Source: JAHEFT01 sp964443145
GTDB taxonomy: Bacteria; Pseudomonadota; Gammaproteobacteria; Xanthomonadales; SZUA-36
NCBI GenBank assembly: GCA_964443145.1
Contig: CAYUBS010000155.1
Span: 1-5,671, forward strand
Direction of reading: 5' to 3'
Length of the DNA: 5,671 nucleotides
Both the position numbers and the translations under genes were made by a program. Below the pieces are notes generated by a model, which saw nothing but the letters and a program-made list of their open reading frames with translations, was not told the DNA's origin and did not search any database. Shown here piece by piece: positions 1 through 4,358 of the stretch. Within the stretch, counting starts at the first letter, position 1; each line of letters opens with the position of its first letter.

Positions 1-104
1 TCTATGCTGCGGGTATCAATTCCGGCGTCATCCTGCGCGGATGCGGTTCCAACCAGGAAAAAAGAGGCCGTCAATACCAGCAAAAAATCAGTAAAGAATT
101 TCAA
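1..104 (-). CDS. Partial CDS: N-terminus of a secreted or periplasmic protein (Sec signal peptide)
   Basis: Only the first 34 codons are in the window; the gene runs off the left edge. Read on the minus strand from a TTG at 104-102, it gives a typical Sec signal peptide: a short basic start (LKFF), a hydrophobic core (DFLLVLTASFFLVG) and an A-x-A site (TASA before QDDAG), after which the chain turns polar and acidic. Cleavage is predicted after residue 23. There is no lipobox cysteine. The TTG is preferred because GGAG lies 8 nt upstream; an in-frame GTG at 125-123 would add seven residues (MKAGVHR) and is a real alternative, with a more conventional basic n-region. The family and function cannot be told from this fragment. 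It is divergent from the biosynthetic genes, so it may be an unrelated neighbour or an exported partner. Confidence 0.62.
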   Translation of the reverse strand, partial: MKFFTDFLLVLTASFFLVGTASAQDDAGIDTRSI

Positions 105-112
105 TCTGTGTA

Positions 113-116
113 CTCC
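113..116 (-). promoter_or_regulatory. Ribosome binding site for the leftward signal-peptide gene
   Basis: GGAG on the minus strand ends 8 nt before the TTG at 104. This spacing favours the TTG over the upstream in-frame GTG at 125-123, whose upstream bases (a GC-rich palindrome) show no clear Shine-Dalgarno match. Confidence 0.45.
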
Positions 117-123
117 AGCTTTC

Positions 124-176
124 ACGGGGCCCCGTTAGAGTTAACGGCTGCGATGATTGTAACCTCTTTTGGGGTT
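124..176. promoter_or_regulatory. Divergent intergenic region with three small inverted repeats
   Basis: Between the leftward gene and the traX-like gene lie a perfect 12-bp palindrome ACGGGGCCCCGT (124-135), a 6-bp stem with a 4-nt loop CCGTTA-GAGT-TAACGG (132-147, sharing bases with the first) and a 6-bp stem with a TTTT loop and one G-T wobble, AACCTC-TTTT-GGGGTT (161-176). The heptamer TTAGAGT also occurs twice, at 135-141 and 190-196. None is followed by a clear U-tract, so these do not look like intrinsic terminators. Their place between divergent genes suggests operator sites or leader structures, but no regulator family can be named. I could not pick out a convincing sigma-70 promoter here. 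Confidence 0.35.
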
Positions 177-198
177 CCCGATCCGTTGCTTAGAGTCG

Positions 199-236
199 GA
201 ACGTGAACTATCACCAAAATAGCACACCGTGTAAGA
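199..236 (+). promoter_or_regulatory. Two-block repeat, copy A (candidate promoter/operator of the traX-like gene)
   Basis: This is the first copy of a 38-bp element found again at 1074-1111, with 31 of 38 positions identical. Block 1 is GAA-C-GTGAACTATCACCAAAAT (199-220, one change between copies). Five wholly different bases follow (221-225), then block 2, ACCGTGTAA (226-234), and R-A. Two conserved blocks around an unconserved spacer is the form of a promoter: GAACTA (205-210) and GTGTAA (229-234) are 18 bp apart, and this recalls an ECF-sigma -35/-10 pair. An activator or repressor site is equally possible. If GTGTAA is a -10, transcription would begin at about 241-245, almost on the ATG of the traX-like gene. 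The copy is also in frame with that gene, from a GTG at 203. Confidence 0.5.
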
Positions 237-244
237 ATGCACTG

Positions 245-1075
245 ATGCAGAGTACCGAAATCAACACGGCGCCCGCAGCTGAAGTCATCGACAACACCGA
301 CTGGCTGAAAACTGTCGCAATCATCCTGGTGTCAATTGACCACATCGGCTATTTCTTCATTGCAGACGACCAGTGGTGGAGCACTGTCGGACGCCTCGCA
401 GCCCCGATGTTTTTCTTCCTTTTGGGTTATTCGCATTCCCGGAAGGTCCCGCTCAACTGGATCTGGCTCGGTATCATCCTGACACTGCTCGACAGTTGGA
501 ACGCCGACTGGAGCTGGATGTCGCCGAACATACTCTTGAGTCTCGCACTCATACGCCTGGCACGACCGTATGTGCAAAACTTCGTGCAGCATCTCGGTCG
601 GCCTGCCTTTGTGCTTATCGTCTTTGCACTTATCCTGGTGTTGCCGATAGCTAGCACGATGGTCGAATACGGCGCTGAAGGATGGCTGTGGGCCCTGTTT
701 GGCCTTTACCAGCGTATGTATAACGACAGCAGAACAAATACCGGTGTGGCCGGCACAGCACCAGGCCCGGCAGCGAAGACGGGGAACCTGGGTTTGATGC
801 GCCTGCTGGCCTGCCTTGCAGCTGCAGTGGTCTATGTCTGGCAGGAGCAAATGGAATTCGCATTTTCTCCAGTCCATTTCACCGCCCTGATTCTCGGTAT
901 CGGCGTTTTATCCCTCAGCCTGTGCCTGTTCCTGCGTGGCCCGAGCCCTATCCAGCCGCCAGAAGCCATCGCCATCGCCATGCGCTTTGTCGGCCGGCAC
1001 ACCCTGGAGATCTACGCCATTCAGCTTGCCGGTTTCGAACTCATCATTTTATTGATGCCCGGCCTCGCCGCTTGA
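245..1075 (+). CDS. TraX-family integral membrane acyltransferase-like protein
   Basis: A 276-residue, multi-pass inner-membrane protein. The N-terminal core after about residue 18 has the family hallmark: DWLKTVAIILVSIDHIGYFF (residues 19-38), then GRLAAPMFFFLLGYSHSRK (49-67). Further hydrophobic helices lie near 72-84, 95-106, 121-138, 143-155, 183-199, 208-230 and 255-272. It ends with an acyltransferase-like GRHTLEIYAIQL (250-261). TraX of the F plasmid is linked to N-acetylation of pilin, and related chromosomal proteins resemble membrane O- or N-acyltransferases. No conjugation gene is present here, so acylation of the product of the downstream pathway is a more likely role, as inference. 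ATG 245 is the last start before the conserved core; it has no Shine-Dalgarno sequence. A GTG at 203 is in frame and would add 14 residues encoded by the upstream repeat. The stop codon overlaps the second repeat copy. Confidence 0.82.
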   Translation: MQSTEINTAPAAEVIDNTDWLKTVAIILVSIDHIGYFFIADDQWWSTVGRLAAPMFFFLLGYSHSRKVPLNWIWLGIILTLLDSWNADWSWMSPNILLSLALIRLARPYVQNFVQHLGRPAFVLIVFALILVLPIASTMVEYGAEGWLWALFGLYQRMYNDSRTNTGVAGTAPGPAAKTGNLGLMRLLACLAAAVVYVWQEQMEFAFSPVHFTALILGIGVLSLSLCLFLRGPSPIQPPEAIAIAMRFVGRHTLEIYAIQLAGFELIILLMPGLAA

Positions 1076-1111
1076 ATGTGAACTATCACCAAAATTCATT
1101 ACCGTGTAAAA
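1074..1111 (+). promoter_or_regulatory. Two-block repeat, copy B (candidate promoter/operator of sbnA)
   Basis: This is the second copy of the element at 199-236. GAA-T-GTGAACTATCACCAAAAT (1074-1095) and ACCGTGTAA (1101-1109) are conserved; the spacer TCATT (1096-1100) differs from copy A at all five positions. It begins inside the stop codon of the traX-like gene and lies 36 bp before the sbnA start. A TAAAAT at 1107-1112 could serve as a sigma-70 -10 hexamer, though no good -35 sits at the right distance; GAACTA (1080-1085) with GTGTAA (1104-1109) is an ECF-like alternative. Either would give a short leader carrying the AGGAG ribosome binding site. An internal promoter here would let the Dap genes be expressed apart from, but under the same control as, the traX-like gene. 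Confidence 0.55.
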
Positions 1112-1133
1112 TTAATTCAGGCATCAATAATCC

Positions 1134-1138
1134 AGGAG
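1134..1138 (+). promoter_or_regulatory. Ribosome binding site that sets the sbnA start
   Basis: AGGAG lies 8 nt before ATG 1147. It is the strongest Shine-Dalgarno match in the window. It favours ATG 1147 over the open upstream frame (open from 922, including GTG 1078) and over the internal ATG 1267, which has only A/T-rich sequence before it. Confidence 0.75.
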
Positions 1139-1146
1139 ATTCAAAG

Positions 1147-2256
1147 ATGGCCAGTCCTGGAGACTTGATCCCTTTGAAAAGAAAAACCCACGCTTCAGAC
1201 CGGAAAGGTTTCCATGAATTTCATCCGACACGACCGGCTCCGGAGTTTGAAAACAAAAAATTTAAAATGGCGGGTGGGATACTCGGGGCTATAGGCGGAA
1301 CGCCACTGGTTCGCCTTGAAAAAATCTTTGGCTCCTCTCATTTCGACTGTTTCGCCAAGCTGGAAAGCCTGAACCCCGGCGGCAGTTCCAAGGACCGCCC
1401 CAGCGTTGCCATCATCGAAAGGGCATTGCAGACCGGCGAGATCGACTCCGACACCCTGATTGTGGAAGGCAGTTCCGGCAATACCGGCATTGGCCTGGCG
1501 CAGGTGTGTGCCTATCATGGCCTGCGCTTCCGTTGCCTCGTCGATCCCAAGGTTACGCAGCAGAATGTTGATATTCTCACCGCTTACGGTGCTGAAATAG
1601 AGATAATTGAACATCCTGATCCCGAGACTGGGGAATTATTGCCTGCCAAGCTGAAACGCATTGATGAGATCCTCAAAACGGTCAAAAACAGTTTTTGGGC
1701 CGATCAATATGCGAGCCCGGAGAATTCAGGCGCGCATTACCGGTCGACGGTCAAGGAAATCCTGCGCGATCTGGATGGCCGCATGCTCGATTATCTTTTT
1801 GTCGCCACGGCAACCTGCGGCACGATCAGGGGATGCCTCGACTATTTGGTGGATCACCATTATCCGACCAAAGTCATCGCGGTCGATGCACTCGGCAGCC
1901 AGATTTTTTCGAACGCCAAACACGCCCGGCTGATACCCGGTCTTGGTTCCGGGATCTGCCCTAAGCTGACTCCGACTGAAGGTGTGCACGAAGTCATGCA
2001 TGTTTCGGCTATCGACTGCGTGGTCGGTTGCCGGCGCCTTGCACGGACTGAGGCTATCCTGGCGGGAGGATCATCCGGCGGCGTGATCACCGCGGTGGAA
2101 CGGATGAGCAAAGATATTCCTAAGGGTTCTACTGTAGTGGCCCTCCTGCCTGATCGGGGTGAGCGCTATCTCGACACCATTTTTTCTGACCAGTGGGTAC
2201 GGAATAATCTTGGCGACATCGCCCATCACTGGACAAAACAAGTAGAGAAAGCGTGA
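1147..2256 (+). CDS. sbnA: 2,3-diaminopropionate biosynthesis protein SbnA (ACEGA synthase, PLP-dependent)
   Basis: A 369-residue fold-type II PLP enzyme of the cysteine synthase superfamily. SbnA of Staphylococcus aureus joins O-phospho-L-serine and L-glutamate to form N-(1-amino-1-carboxy-2-ethyl)-glutamate (ACEGA) in the cytoplasm. Family features visible: LGAIGGTPLVRL (46-57), LNPGGSSKDRP with the PLP lysine K82 (75-85), the substrate loop EGSSGNTGIGLA (107-118), VDPK (132-135), WADQYASPEN (184-193), the PLP-phosphate loop GGSSGG (307-312) and LLPDRGERYLD (333-343). From residue 41 on, the protein matches S. aureus SbnA closely as I remember it, including the SbnA-type ILPDRGDRYLD ending. 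The first 40 residues are extra, polar and basic; starting at ATG 1267 would give 329 residues, near the usual 326, but that ATG lacks a ribosome site. Its stop overlaps the start of sbnB, which makes the next step. A remaining alternative is another O-phosphoserine-using synthase. Confidence 0.92.
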   Translation: MASPGDLIPLKRKTHASDRKGFHEFHPTRPAPEFENKKFKMAGGILGAIGGTPLVRLEKIFGSSHFDCFAKLESLNPGGSSKDRPSVAIIERALQTGEIDSDTLIVEGSSGNTGIGLAQVCAYHGLRFRCLVDPKVTQQNVDILTAYGAEIEIIEHPDPETGELLPAKLKRIDEILKTVKNSFWADQYASPENSGAHYRSTVKEILRDLDGRMLDYLFVATATCGTIRGCLDYLVDHHYPTKVIAVDALGSQIFSNAKHARLIPGLGSGICPKLTPTEGVHEVMHVSAIDCVVGCRRLARTEAILAGGSSGGVITAVERMSKDIPKGSTVVALLPDRGERYLDTIFSDQWVRNNLGDIAHHWTKQVEKA

Positions 2257-3260
2257 TGGCAGGCAATGACTTAACGGTGATCGGCGCGGCCGATGTGCAG
2301 GCTGTGCTGGAAGGTCGCGAAGCGCTTGTTCTAAAGGCAGTTCAGAAGGCCTATGAAACGCATGCCCGCGGTGCCAGTTCCCTGCCGCATTCCAGTTTTT
2401 TACGTTTCCCTGACAGCGATAAAGATCGGATTATTTGTCTGCCGGCGTACCTGGGTGATGACTACCAACTCGCAGGCGTTAAGTGGATCGCATCCATGCC
2501 GGACAATGTTGCCAGGGGAATTGAAAGGGCTTCAGCAGTCGTCATTTTGAACGACCGGCTAACCGGCCAGCCAAAAGCTGTCATGGAAGGCTCGATTATC
2601 AGCAAGCAGCGGACTGCCGCATCTGCCGCCCTTGCATCGAAAGTACTGGCTTCCGGAGAACCTGATGCGATCGGGTTCGTCGGCTGCGGGCCGATCAATA
2701 TTGCGGTCGCACAGTTTCTTGTAGCCACCTGGCCCGATGTCACGCGTTTTATTGCGTTTGACCTCGATCCGGCCCGCGCCGAAGTTTTTGGTAAGGCCAT
2801 TACTGCACTGCAGCCCGGCATGGAGTTCAGCGTGGCGGCAAGTCTTGAAGAATTACTCAGCAGATGCCCAATGGTTGCGTTTGGAACCACAGCCATCAAG
2901 CCTTACATCGATGATCTTGATGCCTGCCCTGCCGGTGCAACCATTCTCCATGTATCGCTGCGTGATCTGAGTGCTGATGCGATTCTGTCGAATCATAATG
3001 TCGTTGACGATCTTGACCACGTAAACCGGGCAGCCACATCGATTCACCTGGCTTCCGAACAAGCGGGGAATACAGGCTTCGTCCACAGTTCGCTGGGGGA
3101 TATACTGCTTGGCAGAGTCAAATTACCCGAGCGTGATGAACGCAAAATTATTTTTTCGCCTTTCGGTTTGGGCGTGCTTGACCTCGCCGTTGCAGATTTG
3201 GTGCGCAATAAAATACTCGAAGACGGTGGCGGCACACGTGTCGAGTCCTTCCTGCCCTAA
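2256..3260 (+). CDS. sbnB: 2,3-diaminopropionate biosynthesis protein SbnB (ACEGA dehydrogenase)
   Basis: A 334-residue member of the ornithine cyclodeaminase / mu-crystallin family, close to the usual 336 of SbnB. SbnB oxidatively hydrolyses the SbnA product ACEGA to L-2,3-diaminopropionate and 2-oxoglutarate, reducing NAD+. Seen in the sequence: the substrate-side motifs GVKWIAS (K77) and SIISKQRTAA (R119), the Rossmann loop GFVGCGPINIAVAQF (140-154), an acidic residue at the end of the next strand (FDLD, D169) that fits NAD rather than NADP, and the C-terminal SPFGLGVLDLAVADLV (301-316). ATG 2256 shares one base with the sbnA TGA stop, and AGAGAAA just upstream is a weak ribosome site, so translation is probably coupled. 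A GTG directly before it (2253) would add one residue. The pairing with sbnA makes the SbnB role much more likely than ornithine cyclodeaminase or alanine dehydrogenase. Confidence 0.92.
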   Translation: MAGNDLTVIGAADVQAVLEGREALVLKAVQKAYETHARGASSLPHSSFLRFPDSDKDRIICLPAYLGDDYQLAGVKWIASMPDNVARGIERASAVVILNDRLTGQPKAVMEGSIISKQRTAASAALASKVLASGEPDAIGFVGCGPINIAVAQFLVATWPDVTRFIAFDLDPARAEVFGKAITALQPGMEFSVAASLEELLSRCPMVAFGTTAIKPYIDDLDACPAGATILHVSLRDLSADAILSNHNVVDDLDHVNRAATSIHLASEQAGNTGFVHSSLGDILLGRVKLPERDERKIIFSPFGLGVLDLAVADLVRNKILEDGGGTRVESFLP

Positions 3261-3282
3261 CCATTTCGTACGTTAATTCTGA

Positions 3283-3287
3283 AGAGG
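3283..3287 (+). promoter_or_regulatory. Ribosome binding site of the amidinotransferase gene
   Basis: AGAGG within GAAGAGGT lies 11 nt before ATG 3299, a little long but usable. The 38-bp gap from sbnB contains no terminator-like hairpin and no copy of the two-block repeat, so the gene is probably read through from sbnB. Confidence 0.55.
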
Positions 3288-3298
3288 TTTTTATTCAT

Positions 3299-4348
3299 AT
3301 GTCGGTTGTCTGGAGTTGTAACGAGTGGGATCAGCTGGAAGAAGTGATTGTAGGTAATCCGTTGCGTGCGAGATTTCCCACGGCAGACCGAAGTACTCAA
3401 CTGGCTGAATTTCCCGATCGCCCACTCTCAGACATTCCACAGGGCCCTTTTCCGCAGTGGATTATTGATGAGACAGAAGAAGATCTGAATGAATTCGTCG
3501 TTGCCCTGGAAGGGCAGGGCGTAACGGTCAAGCGTCCGGAGACCTGGCCGCACGAAGACAAGTTTTCCACCATCCACTGGGAATCTGAGGGTTACTATAA
3601 TTATTGTCCGCGCGACATCATGCTGGTCATCGGCGATCAGGTGATTGAAACGCCCAATGTCATCCGCAGTCGCTCCCAGGAAACCTTCAGTTATCGCGCG
3701 ATGATGGTTGACTACCTGAAGTCGGGTGCAAAATGGTACAGCGCCCCCAGGCCGATGCTGTTGGACTCGCTGTTCGACGTTGACCGGGAAAAACCCACTC
3801 CCCGTAACGATGAACCCGCTTTTGATGCAGCCAATGTATTGCGCATGGGCCGGGATTTGATTTACCTCGTGAGCGGAACGGGTAACGAATTGGGTGGGCA
3901 ATGGTTACAGACCATCCTGGGTGATGAATTCCGGGTTCATTTTCTCAAAGATGTCTACTATGGCAGCCATATCGACTCGACCTTTGTCGCTTTACGCCCT
4001 GGTCTGATGCTTTGCAACCCCGCCCGCATCAATGAAGACACCCTGCCAGAGGTTTTGAAACAGTGGGAGATTATTTACAGTCCTCCGATGGAGAGTACGG
4101 ACAGTTTTGATGCGGACTATCTGTCCAAAAGCATTGGCAGCAAATGGATCGATATGAACCTGTTCAGTATCAGCCCGAACCTGGTTGTGGTAGACCGGGA
4201 CCAGACCGGTTTGATCAAACTGATAGAAAAACAGGGTATTGATGTCATCCCTCTCAAGCTGAGGCACGCCAAAATGCTGGGTGGCGGGTTCCATTGCACG
4301 ACTCTGGATATCCGCCGTTCGGGAACGCTCCAGCGGTATTTCGATTGA
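3299..4348 (+). CDS. Glycine amidinotransferase (AGAT/CyrA)-family amidinotransferase
   Basis: A 349-residue cytoplasmic enzyme that should transfer the amidino group of L-arginine to an amine, releasing ornithine. It matches the arginine:glycine amidinotransferase family along its length: CPRD (103-106), RSRSQETFSYR (123-133), DEPAFDAANVLRMGRDL (171-187), SHIDSTF (223-229), GSKWIDMNL (280-288) and the end GGGFHCTTLDIRRSGTLQRYFD. The catalytic triad is intact: D176, H224 and C333, with spacings of 48 and 109 against 49 and 104 in human AGAT (D254, H303, C407). The acceptor-site residues just before the catalytic histidine are Y221 and S223; human AGAT has N300 and M302, while CyrA of cylindrospermopsin synthesis has Phe and Ser, as I recall. 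The acceptor is unknown; the L-Dap made by the preceding genes and glycine are the main candidates. Only 10 nt separate it from the adenylation gene. Confidence 0.9.
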   Translation: MSVVWSCNEWDQLEEVIVGNPLRARFPTADRSTQLAEFPDRPLSDIPQGPFPQWIIDETEEDLNEFVVALEGQGVTVKRPETWPHEDKFSTIHWESEGYYNYCPRDIMLVIGDQVIETPNVIRSRSQETFSYRAMMVDYLKSGAKWYSAPRPMLLDSLFDVDREKPTPRNDEPAFDAANVLRMGRDLIYLVSGTGNELGGQWLQTILGDEFRVHFLKDVYYGSHIDSTFVALRPGLMLCNPARINEDTLPEVLKQWEIIYSPPMESTDSFDADYLSKSIGSKWIDMNLFSISPNLVVVDRDQTGLIKLIEKQGIDVIPLKLRHAKMLGGGFHCTTLDIRRSGTLQRYFD

Positions 4349-4358
4349 TTTCCACGCC

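Noticed and set aside
161..180. Stem-loop AACCTC-TTTT-GGGGTT as an intrinsic terminator
   Set aside because: It has no U-tract after the stem on either strand and lies upstream of both divergent genes, where a terminator would have no purpose.
332..877. Minus-strand open frame of 181 codons within the traX-like gene
   Set aside because: The plus-strand reading gives clear membrane helices and TraX motifs; the reverse is Cys/His/Gln-rich with no domain character.
245..1075. Evidence of a conjugative element because of the TraX-like protein
   Set aside because: No other transfer, relaxase, integrase or attachment-site sequence is seen; TraX-like proteins also occur on chromosomes.
1074..1111. 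Fur box controlling a siderophore-type operon
   Set aside because: The sbnA-sbnB pair suggests iron control, but neither repeat copy nor the nearby sequence resembles the GATAATGATAATCATTATC-type consensus.
922..1146. Open frame extending sbnA upstream to 922, overlapping the end of the traX-like gene
   Set aside because: It is Pro/Arg/His-rich out-of-frame reading of traX codons, lacks a ribosome site and has no likeness to SbnA. AGGAG before ATG 1147 marks the likely start.
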